A DNA stretch of 64,000 nt, taken from contig NZ_JBHUER010000005.1 in NCBI RefSeq assembly GCF_042681025.1, positions 90,672 to 154,671 on the forward strand, written 5' to 3'. Made by a program: the position numbers and the translations under genes. The notes beneath the pieces were generated by a model, which was not told the origin of the DNA, ran no database searches, and was given only the letters and a program-made list of their open reading frames with translations. This document shows, one piece after another, positions 57,669 to 64,000 of this stretch; within the stretch, counting starts at the first letter, position 1, and every line of letters starts with the position of its first letter. This DNA comes from Methylopila henanensis. GTDB taxonomy: Bacteria; Pseudomonadota; Alphaproteobacteria; Rhizobiales; Methylopilaceae.

Positions 57669-59447
57669 TTGTCCAAAGCCGCCGAACTCGGGCCGCTGCC
57701 CGAATGGAACCTCGCCGACCTCTACGCCGGCGTCGATGCGCCCGAAGTGGCCGCCGATCTCGCCCGCGCGGACCGCGACGCCCGCGCCTTCGCGGACGCC
57801 TACAAGGGCAAGCTCGAGACGCTCGCGCGCGAAAACCGGCTCGCCGAGGCGGTCGAGGCCTATGAGGCGATCGACGACCTCACCGGCCGCATCGGCTCCT
57901 ACGCCAGCCTCGTTTACGCGACCGACACGACCGACCCCAAGGGCGCGAAGTTCTACGGCGACGTGCAGGAGAAGCTGACCGACGTCTGGTCGCATCTCTT
58001 GTTCTTCAATCTGGAGCTCAACCGGCTGGACGACGGCGTCGTCGAGGCCGCGCTCGCCGACCCCCGTCTCGCGCGCTACCGGCCGTTCATCGAGGACACC
58101 CGCAAGGAGAAGCCGCACCAGCTCGAAGACCGCATCGAGCAGCTTTTCCATGAGAAGTCCGTGACAGGACGCGGCGCCTGGAACCGTCTGTTCGACGAGA
58201 CGATGGCGGGGCTGCGGTTCGACGTGAACGGCGAGAAGCTAACGCTCGAGCCGACGCTCAACCTGCTGCAGGACGGCGACGGCGCCGTGCGCAAGACCGG
58301 CGCGGACGCGCTCGCCGCCACCTTCCGCGCGAACGTGCGGACCTTCACGCTGATCACCAACGTGCTGGCGAAGGACAAGGAGATATCCGATCGCTGGCGC
58401 GGCTTCGCGGACGTGGCCGACAGCCGCCATCTCGCGAACCGGGTCGAGGGCCAGGTGGTGGACGCGCTCGTCTCCGCCGTCCGCGCGGCCTATCCGCGGC
58501 TCTCGCACCGCTATTACGCGCTGAAGGCGCGCTGGTTCGGCATGGACGCGCTGAACCACTGGGACCGCAACGCGCCGCTGCCCTCCGCGCCGACGCGGAC
58601 GATTCCCTGGGACGAGGCGCGCGAGACCGTGCTCGGCGCCTATGGCGGCTTCGCGCCGAGGATGGCCGACATCGCCCGCCGCTTCTTTGACGAGCGCTGG
58701 ATCGACGCCCCGACCCGGCCCGGCAAGGCGCCGGGCGCCTTCGCGCACCCGACGGTGCCGTCCGCCCACCCGTACGTGCTGCTGAACTATCTCGGCCGGC
58801 CGCGGGACGTGATGACGCTCGCCCACGAGCTCGGCCACGGCGTGCATCAGGTGCTCGCCGCCCCGAACGGCGCGCTGATGGCGCCGACGCCGCTCACGCT
58901 CGCCGAGACGGCTTCGGTGTTCGGCGAGATGCTGACCTTCCGCGCCATGCTGGCCAAGACCGTCGATCCGGCGCAGCGCAAGGCGATGCTGGCCGGCAAG
59001 GTCGAGGACATGCTGAACACGGTGGTCCGGCAGATCGCGTTCTACACCTTCGAACGGCGGGTGCACGAGGAGCGCCGCGGCGGCGAGCTGACCTCCGACC
59101 GTCTGAACGCGATCTGGCTCGAGGTGCAGTCCGAGAGCCTCGGGCCGTCGATCCGCTTCGGCGACGGCTACGAGGTGTTCTGGACCTACATCCCGCACTT
59201 CATCCATTCGCCGTTCTACGTCTACGCCTACGCCTTCGGCGACTGCCTCGTGAACTCGCTCTACGCGGTTTACGAGAACGCCGCGGACGGCTTCGCGGAG
59301 CGCTATTTCGCGCTGCTGTCGGCGGGCGGGGCCAAGCCCTATGGCGAACTGCTCGCGCCCTTCGGCCTCGACGCGCGGGACCCGGCGTTCTGGCAGACCG
59401 GCCTCGGCCTGATCGAGCGCATGATCGCCGAGCTCGAGACGCTCTGA
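57669..59447 (+). CDS. M3-family oligoendopeptidase (PepF type)
   Basis: A 592-residue zinc metallopeptidase of family M3B that degrades oligopeptides in the cytoplasm. The active site is TLAHELGHGVHQV with His386, Glu387 and His390, and the third ligand Glu lies in TLAETASVFGEMLTF. The N-terminus PEWNLADLYAGVDAPEVAAD is typical. The start is uncertain: TTG at 57669 matches the family start, TTG at 57597 is an alternative, and no ATG is in place. It is divergent from the NtrC-type regulator and monocistronic. Confidence 0.9.
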   Translation: MSKAAELGPLPEWNLADLYAGVDAPEVAADLARADRDARAFADAYKGKLETLARENRLAEAVEAYEAIDDLTGRIGSYASLVYATDTTDPKGAKFYGDVQEKLTDVWSHLLFFNLELNRLDDGVVEAALADPRLARYRPFIEDTRKEKPHQLEDRIEQLFHEKSVTGRGAWNRLFDETMAGLRFDVNGEKLTLEPTLNLLQDGDGAVRKTGADALAATFRANVRTFTLITNVLAKDKEISDRWRGFADVADSRHLANRVEGQVVDALVSAVRAAYPRLSHRYYALKARWFGMDALNHWDRNAPLPSAPTRTIPWDEARETVLGAYGGFAPRMADIARRFFDERWIDAPTRPGKAPGAFAHPTVPSAHPYVLLNYLGRPRDVMTLAHELGHGVHQVLAAPNGALMAPTPLTLAETASVFGEMLTFRAMLAKTVDPAQRKAMLAGKVEDMLNTVVRQIAFYTFERRVHEERRGGELTSDRLNAIWLEVQSESLGPSIRFGDGYEVFWTYIPHFIHSPFYVYAYAFGDCLVNSLYAVYENAADGFAERYFALLSAGGAKPYGELLAPFGLDARDPAFWQTGLGLIERMIAELETL

Positions 59448-59584
59448 CGGTTCGGCGCCCACGCGCCGGGCGCGCGGTCGGGCGGCGCATTCGCCGCTTG
59501 ACCGTGGCGCGCCCGCAATTCGGCCTGATTCGTTGACGAAGACTTAAAGCCTCGAGGGGAAGCCAAGCCTACGAGGTCAGTCCC

Positions 59585-60160
59585 ATGCCCGTCTTCCGCG
59601 TCTCTTCCGTCGGGGGGCTCGCCGTCGCGGCCGCCGTCATCGCCGCGCCGGCCCTCGCGCAGGGCGCGTCGGACGGCGCCCGGGCCAACGAGGCCGCGGC
59701 GCTCGTCGCCCAGGGCGTTCCCGCAAAGCCCGCCGGCGACGCGTCCTGCCCGCGCGTGATCGCGCTCCGCGGCGCGGAGCGGTTTCCGCGCTCCGGCGGC
59801 GACAGCCACCGCGCCACGGTCGAGGGCCTCGCGCGCGACTGCGCCAATCTCGGCGCCGAGACGATCCTCAAGGTCAGCGTGGTCGGGCAGGGCGCCCGGT
59901 CGAGCGGCGGGCCCAGCTGGTTCAACGCGCCGCTGTCGGTCACGGTGATCGACGACCGCGGACAGCCCGTGGCGTCGAGCCGCGCCAAGCTGAAGGTTCA
60001 GCTTCCGCGGGGCAAGACCGAAGGCGCCTTCACCCACGTGGTCGAGGACCTGTCGCTGCCCGCGGCCAGGGATTACGCCGGCTGGACCGCGGTGGTCGGC
60101 TTCGAGGTCGGGGCGGCCGAGGCCCAGCGCGCCGCGAAGACGTTCACCGCCGCGCGGTGA
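59585..60160 (+). CDS. Exported protein of unknown function
   Basis: A 191-residue protein I do not recognise. Residues 1-25 are a clear signal peptide (GLAVAAAVIAAPALAQG). Two cysteines remain in the mature part (ASCPRVIALRGAERFP and ARDCANLGAETILKVSV) and could form one disulfide. The rest is beta-rich, with VTVIDDRGQPVASSRAKLKV and an alternating Ala/Arg C-terminus. The pattern of a secretion signal and a single compact domain suggests a periplasmic or lipid-free outer-surface protein. The ATG has GAGG nearby. It ends before a bidirectional terminator and is not part of the ATP synthase operon, which is convergent. Confidence 0.8.
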   Translation: MPVFRVSSVGGLAVAAAVIAAPALAQGASDGARANEAAALVAQGVPAKPAGDASCPRVIALRGAERFPRSGGDSHRATVEGLARDCANLGAETILKVSVVGQGARSSGGPSWFNAPLSVTVIDDRGQPVASSRAKLKVQLPRGKTEGAFTHVVEDLSLPAARDYAGWTAVVGFEVGAAEAQRAAKTFTAAR

Positions 60161-60186
60161 CGTTCAGGGTCCCGTCGCGAAAACGG

Positions 60187-60213
60187 AAAAGGCCGCCCGG
60201 AGGCGGCCTTTTT
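60187..60213. terminator. Bidirectional rho-independent terminator
   Basis: AAAA, stem GGCCGCC (60191-60197) with GGCGGCC (60202-60208) around CGGA, then TTTTT. It lies 27 nt past the exported-protein stop and 28 nt past the end of the convergent ATP synthase operon, and fits both strands. Confidence 0.9.
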
Positions 60214-60240
60214 GTCGGTTGCGTCTGACGACGGCGCGGC

Positions 60241-60723
60241 TCAGTTGAGCTTGGCGCGGACGTCCGAGAGGCCCTTGTCGAAGAGCTGGTCGCCGAGCGG
60301 GCCCTGCGCCTGCGCGCCGAGCACGCGGCTCGCGGCCGCGACGGCGGCGTCGGCCGCGGCGGAGCGCACTTCGCTCACCGCCTGGGCTTCCGCGAAGGCG
60401 ATCTTCTGCTCGGCCTGCGCGGTGCGGCGGGCGACGAACTGCTCGGCCTTGATCTTGGCGTCGGCCGCGACGCGCTCAGCCTCGGTCTTGGCGTCGGCGA
60501 TGAGCTGCTCGGCCTCGCGCTCGGCCTGCTCGCGCTTGCGGGCGTAGTCGGCGAGAACCCGGCTCGCCTCTTCGCGCAGGGCGCGGGCCTCGTCCAGCTC
60601 GGCGCGGATCTTGACCGCGCGGTTGTCGAGCGCGCCGAGGATCTTGCCCGGCACCCCGAGATAGACGAGGAGGCCGAGGAAGATGACGAAGGCGACGAGG
60701 ACCCAGAATTCGGGAGTGCCCAT
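60241..60723 (-). CDS. atpF: ATP synthase Fo subunit b
   Basis: A 160-residue peripheral-stalk subunit: one TM helix near the N-terminus (residues 5-26, EFWVLVAFVIFLGLLVYLG) and a long charged helix (EEASRVLADYARKREQAERE, then AEQLIADAKTEAERVAADAK) to the end. It pairs with b' to connect the membrane part to F1. Last gene of the Fo operon, 11 nt after the b' gene. The F1 genes are not in the window, as expected where Fo and F1 are split between loci. Confidence 0.93.
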   Translation of the reverse strand: MGTPEFWVLVAFVIFLGLLVYLGVPGKILGALDNRAVKIRAELDEARALREEASRVLADYARKREQAEREAEQLIADAKTEAERVAADAKIKAEQFVARRTAQAEQKIAFAEAQAVSEVRSAAADAAVAAASRVLGAQAQGPLGDQLFDKGLSDVRAKLN

Positions 60724-60734
60724 GAAACGGCTCC

Positions 60735-61343
60735 TCAGCGGGCGAGCGAGGCGTCGACCGCCTGCTCGATCTCGGCGGGCGCCGGCGCGGCGCCGGTGAG
60801 GCGCTCCACGATGGCGGCGGCGGCGTCGGTCGCGATGCCGCGGACGTTGCCGAGGGCGGCCTGCTTGGTGGAGGCGATCTGCGCCTCGGCGGCCTCGAGC
60901 TTCGCCGCGAGTTCCGCGTCGAGCGCCTTGCGATTCTCTTCGGCCTGCTTCGCGACGGCGTCACGGGCTTCGGCCGCGATGGCGTTGGCGCGGGCGCGGG
61001 CGTCGGCCTGGGCCTTCTCGTAAGCCTCGCCGGCGGCCTTGCTCTCGGCGCGCAGGCGGCGGGCCTCGGCGAGATCGCCTTCGATCCGTTCGGCGCGGCC
61101 CTCGACGATGTTGGCGAGGCGCGGCAGCGCGAACTTGCTGACGATGAAATAGAGCGCGCCGAAGGTCAGGGCGAGCCAGATGAGCTGCGACGCGTAGGTG
61201 GACGCGTCGAAGGGCGGGAACGCGGCGCCGTGTTCGCCAGGCGTCGAGGCCATGTGTTCGGCTCCGTGAGGCTCCGCGGGGGCCTGCGCGAGGACGATGG
61301 TCGTCCCGATCGCGGGGTCGACGGAGATCGAGGTCGGTATCAT
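60735..61343 (-). CDS. atpF2: ATP synthase Fo subunit b'
   Basis: A 202-residue b'-type stalk subunit, recognised by the motif FPPFDASTYASQLIWLALTF before and in its single TM helix (about residues 42-70), followed by a long amphipathic helix. Two starts are possible: ATG at 61343 (GGTGA just upstream) and ATG at 61253 (GGAG nine nt upstream), the shorter giving 172 residues. Presence of both b and b' genes is characteristic of alphaproteobacteria and photosynthetic bacteria. Confidence 0.92.
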   Translation of the reverse strand: MIPTSISVDPAIGTTIVLAQAPAEPHGAEHMASTPGEHGAAFPPFDASTYASQLIWLALTFGALYFIVSKFALPRLANIVEGRAERIEGDLAEARRLRAESKAAGEAYEKAQADARARANAIAAEARDAVAKQAEENRKALDAELAAKLEAAEAQIASTKQAALGNVRGIATDAAAAIVERLTGAAPAPAEIEQAVDASLAR

Positions 61344-61459
61344 CGTCTCACCAGGCGACGGTGGAAAGGCGTCGGTCTGGGAAATCGACGGGGAGCGGCT
61401 CCGAACCTGGCGCCGCCCCCCGCGTCACATCCCAACCGACCTGGACCGGAAAGGTCCGA

Positions 61460-61687
61460 TCAGACGGCGAACAGCAGCAGAAGCGCGACGAGCAGCGAGA
61501 AGATGCCGAGCGCTTCCGTCACGGCGAAGCCGAAGATCAGACGGGCGAACTGGCCATCGGCGGCCGACGGGTTGCGCAGCGCGCCGGCGAGGTAGCTCGA
61601 GAAGATGTTCGCGACGCCGACGGCGGCGCCGCCCATGCCGAGGGTGGCGAGACCGGCGCCGAGGAACTTCGCGGCTTCAGCTTCCAT
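61460..61687 (-). CDS. atpE: ATP synthase Fo subunit c
   Basis: A 75-residue proteolipid forming the rotor ring: two TM helices (about 7-32 and 48-73) joined by the polar loop ALRNPSAADGQF, with the proton-carrying Glu58 in the second helix (GFAVTEALGIFSLLV). The sequence and length are those of alphaproteobacterial proton-type c subunits; the Na+ signature is not present. It sits between the genes of subunits a and b' as usual. Confidence 0.97.
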   Translation of the reverse strand: MEAEAAKFLGAGLATLGMGGAAVGVANIFSSYLAGALRNPSAADGQFARLIFGFAVTEALGIFSLLVALLLLFAV

Positions 61688-61741
61688 GACGAGAACTCCG
61701 AAGTAAGGGTCGTTGGGTGGGCGGGACGAGAGCGCCGCGGC

Positions 61742-62476
61742 TCAGTGGCCGGGATGCAGCGCGTCGTTCAGGTACATGCAGGTCAGCAGCGCGAACACGT
61801 AGGCCTGCAGGAAAGCGACGAGGAACTCGAGCGCCGTGATGCCGATGGTCAGCAGCAGCGGCAGGATCCCGAGGACGAGGCCGACGCCGCCGAGCGCCGC
61901 CGACAGCATGGTCACGAAGCCGGCGAACACCTTCAGGGTGATGTGGCCTGCGAGCATGTTGGCGAAGAGACGGACGGAGAGGCTGATCGGGCGCGAGAGG
62001 AACGAGATGACCTCGATCGCGACCACGAGCGGCAGGATGTAGCCGGGAACGCCGTGCGGCACGAACAGCTTCAGGAAGCCGAGGCCGTGCTTGGCGAAGC
62101 CGTAGCCGATCACCGTGAGGATGACGAGCAGCGCCAGCGCGAAGGTGACGATGATGTGGCTCGTGACCGTGAACGAGCCCGGGATCAGCCCGAGCAGGTT
62201 GCAGAACAGCACGAACATGAACAGCGAGAACACGAGCGGGAAGAACACCATCCCGTGCTTGCCCGCGGTCTGGTGGATCATCCCGCGTACGAACTCGTAG
62301 GACAGCTCCGCCAGCGACTGAAGCCGGCCCGGCACCAAGGCGCGCTCGCGGGTGCCGATCAGCAGCAGGGCCGAGACGCCCGCGACGGCGAGGATCATGA
62401 AGGTGGCGGAATTGGTGACCGGCCCCAGAACGGGGGTGATCGCGAACTGGTGGATCGGATCGATCGCGCCTGCCAT
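61742..62476 (-). CDS. atpB: ATP synthase Fo subunit a
   Basis: A 244-residue membrane subunit that forms the proton channel with the c ring. Five to six TM helices; the essential Arg lies in LSVRLFANMLAGH (about residue 182), followed by the conserved FLQAYVFALLTCMYLNDALH C-terminus. The start at 62476 (MAGAIDPIHQF, the normal family N-terminus, with GAAGG upstream) was taken over a longer frame from 62536. Gene order atpI-atpB-atpE-atpF2-atpF is standard for the group. Confidence 0.96.
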   Translation of the reverse strand: MAGAIDPIHQFAITPVLGPVTNSATFMILAVAGVSALLLIGTRERALVPGRLQSLAELSYEFVRGMIHQTAGKHGMVFFPLVFSLFMFVLFCNLLGLIPGSFTVTSHIIVTFALALLVILTVIGYGFAKHGLGFLKLFVPHGVPGYILPLVVAIEVISFLSRPISLSVRLFANMLAGHITLKVFAGFVTMLSAALGGVGLVLGILPLLLTIGITALEFLVAFLQAYVFALLTCMYLNDALHPGH

Positions 62477-62600
62477 CTGTCGCCTTCGGCCCCTTCCCGA
62501 CGCCGGCCCCGAGAGCAGGGCGTTCGGCGTTTCCACTCGTTGCGCCGGGCTCGTGAGCGGCCCGGCTGTCCTGGTCGTTCCGGCCCCGCAGGACCAAATC

Positions 62601-62963
62601 TCAAAGCGGCGGACGGTCGTCCTGTCCCGGATGCCTCGCCAGCCCCGCCACGCGCATGACGTTCAGGACGCCGGCCGCGAAGCCGAGAAGCACGAACACG
62701 ATCATCGCCAGCGGCGTGGTTCCCAACCAGCGGTCGAGCGCCCAGCCGAGCCCTCCGCCCACCACCACGCCCGCGATGAATTCCGAACTCAGCCGGAACG
62801 CGCGTGCGAAGCCCTGGGCGTCGCGGGTGGAAATCGGAGGAGTTCCGCCTTGGCCGCCTTTTTCCGTCCCGTGGCGCGAAAGCGCCTTGTCGAGCCGGTC
62901 GAGACGTCCCGAGAGGTCGTCGTCCGAGCGTTCCGGACCTCCGTCTGAGCTCTCTCGCGCCAT
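62601..62963 (-). CDS. atpI: ATP synthase assembly protein AtpI/AtpZ-like
   Basis: A 120-residue small membrane protein with two TM helices (about 60-80 and 88-108; FIAGVVVGGGLGWALDRWLG with the Gly-rich loop, then AMIVFVLLGFAAGVLNVMRV) and a charged N-terminus. It is the first gene of the Fo operon, as AtpI is in most bacteria, and helps c-ring assembly or Mg2+ uptake. The ATG at 62963 was preferred to an in-frame TTG at 62999. Upstream is a clear sigma-70 promoter. Confidence 0.9.
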   Translation of the reverse strand: MARESSDGGPERSDDDLSGRLDRLDKALSRHGTEKGGQGGTPPISTRDAQGFARAFRLSSEFIAGVVVGGGLGWALDRWLGTTPLAMIVFVLLGFAAGVLNVMRVAGLARHPGQDDRPPL

Positions 62964-63023
62964 GTCGCTTCGAGCCCCGCCGGATGTCGACGATCGCAAG
63001 ACCGCCCCCTGAAAGCCGGGCGC

Positions 63024-63052
63024 ACCCTAGTTTTTGGCGTATGGGCTGTCAA
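63024..63052 (-). promoter_or_regulatory. Sigma-70 type promoter of the Fo ATP synthase operon
   Basis: On the minus strand TTGACA (63047-63052) and TAGGGT (63024-63029) are separated by exactly 17 nt, matching a housekeeping -35/-10 pair. Transcription would start near 63017, about 54 nt upstream of the atpI ATG. The surrounding 63005-63090 segment is AT-rich relative to the window. Confidence 0.75.
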
Positions 63053-63148
63053 GGTTCCGCCGCAAAGTGCTAAACCATTGATACGACGTATAATTCAAGA
63101 CTTTCGACGGGGTGCGGCGGAAACGTCGCGCCCCTGCGCGGCCGAGGG

Positions 63149-64000
63149 TCAGACCGCCTCCAGCAGGCGCTCCGCCGCCTGGAGGTCCACCGTGACGACC
63201 TGGCTGACGCCGCGCTCGGCCATGGTCACTCCGATCAGCCGGTCCATGCGCGCCATTGTGATCGGATTGTGCGTCACGGTCAGGAAGCGCGTCGACGTGG
63301 TCCGGCGCATTTCGGCCAGCAGCGCGCAGAAGCGCTCCACATTGGCGTCGTCGAGCGGAGCGTCGACTTCGTCGAGCACGCAGACCGGCGCCGGGTTGGT
63401 CAGGAACACGCCGAACACCAGGGCGAGCGCGGTCAGGGCCTGCTCGCCGCCGGAAAGCAGCGACAGCGTCTGCGGCTTCTTGCCGGGCGGACGGGCGATG
63501 ACCTCGAGCCCCGCCTCCAGCGGATCGTCGGACTCCACCAGCTCCAGCCGGGCCTCGCCGCCGCCGAACAGCGTCTCGAACAGTTTCCGGAAATGGCCGT
63601 CGACCACTTCAAAGGCGGCGAGCAGGCGGCCGCGGCCCTCCTGGTTGAGCGAGCGGACGCCGGCCCGGAGGCGCGCGATCGCCTCCGTGAGGTCGGCGCG
63701 CTCGGCCGACAGCGCGCCGTGGCTCGCCTCGATCTCGGCGAGCTCCTCCTCCGCGCGCAGATTGACCGCGCCGAGGCGGTCGCGCCCGGCGACCGCGCGG
63801 GCGAGCCGGGCGTCGATCTCGTCGCGAGAGGCCCCGGCGAGGGCCGCCACCGTCGCGGCGAGCGCGGCCGGCTCCATGTCGCGCGCCTCGCGGATGCGGG
63901 CGACGGCGGCGGCGCGCTTCTCGCGCTCGGCCTCGAGCCGGGCGCCGCGACGGGCGGCCTCCTCGCGGGTGGCGGACAGACGGTCGAGCGCGGCGCGCGC
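63149..64000 (-). CDS. smc: Chromosome segregation protein SMC, C-terminal part
   Basis: The last 283 codons of SMC; the frame stays open to the window edge. It holds the end of the second coiled coil (RADLTEAIARLRAGVRSLNQ), the conserved FEVVDGHFRKLFETLFGGGE, the ABC signature LLSGGEQALTALALVFGVF, Walker B with the catalytic Glu in VCVLDEVDAPLDDANVERF, and the D/H-loop region FLTVTHNPITMARMDRLIGVTM. SMC compacts and segregates chromosomes with ScpAB. Coordinates to 64000 exclude the start, which lies to the right. Confidence 0.97.
   Translation of the reverse strand, partial: ARAALDRLSATREEAARRGARLEAEREKRAAAVARIREARDMEPAALAATVAALAGASRDEIDARLARAVAGRDRLGAVNLRAEEELAEIEASHGALSAERADLTEAIARLRAGVRSLNQEGRGRLLAAFEVVDGHFRKLFETLFGGGEARLELVESDDPLEAGLEVIARPPGKKPQTLSLLSGGEQALTALALVFGVFLTNPAPVCVLDEVDAPLDDANVERFCALLAEMRRTTSTRFLTVTHNPITMARMDRLIGVTMAERGVSQVVTVDLQAAERLLEAV

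Overview
The window is GC-rich, densely packed bacterial chromosome. It most resembles a facultatively methylotrophic alphaproteobacterium of the Hyphomicrobiales (Rhizobiales). The pointers are gapR (DUF2312), DUF1036, DUF2849, DUF1244 and UPF0314 genes, the split b/b' pair of ATP synthase, and a paralogue of formaldehyde-activating enzyme (Fae). No phage, plasmid or CRISPR features were seen. The order was judged from gene content only, not from a tree.

Region by region. 1-6.6 kb: glycolate oxidase genes (glcD-glcE-UPF0314-glcF, minus strand) stand back to back with a lactate-utilisation operon (lutA-lutB-lutC, plus strand), with a 21-bp perfect inverted repeat between them. 6.7-14.7 kb: a fused acyl-CoA synthetase/protein acetyltransferase, tRNA-Arg(CCT), a methyltransferase, a small alpha/beta hydrolase, an Nfu iron-sulfur carrier and the glucan glucosyltransferase OpgH. 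14.7-19.4 kb: a coupled four-gene operon (MDR dehydrogenase, QueD-like protein without its catalytic residues, GT4 glycosyltransferase, methyltransferase) faces a cytochrome b561 and a RibD-type reductase. It looks like an uncharacterised pterin or small-molecule pathway. 19.6-23.7 kb: beta-carbonic anhydrase, a Fae paralogue whose catalytic histidine appears replaced, then a minus-strand EF-hand protein / ECF sigma / anti-sigma / periplasmic metal-sensor cluster. 23.7-33.2 kb: histidine kinase, LLM oxidoreductase, an orphan tricarboxylate-type binding protein, an RND efflux pair and a LacI-family regulator.

33.5-38.4 kb: the assimilatory sulfate reduction operon cysG-DUF2849-cysI-cysH-DUF934. 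38.4-49.8 kb: a dipeptidase, a 743-bp gene-free stretch with repeats, then a tartrate-utilisation region: two TtuC-type dehydrogenases, a binding protein, an NTF2-like protein, a LysR regulator, D-tartrate dehydratase, pyruvate kinase, DUF1036 and glycerate kinase (TtuE/TtuD equivalents). These would carry tartrate to oxaloacetate, glycerate and pyruvate. 49.9-53.7 kb: an N-formylglutamate amidohydrolase-like gene whose stop codon is formed by an inserted 263-bp TA-flanked miniature element, then DUF1244, gapR and a DUF882 gene broken only by an assembly gap. 53.9-64 kb: L,D-transpeptidase, an NtrC-type regulator, oligoendopeptidase, an exported protein, the Fo ATP synthase operon (atpI-B-E-F2-F) with a clear promoter, and the 3' part of smc.

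The best candidates for something undescribed are the EF-hand/ECF metal-sensing cluster beside the Fae paralogue, and the QueD-like/glycosyltransferase/methyltransferase cluster. All family calls come from reading motifs and remembered family sequences; no search was run.
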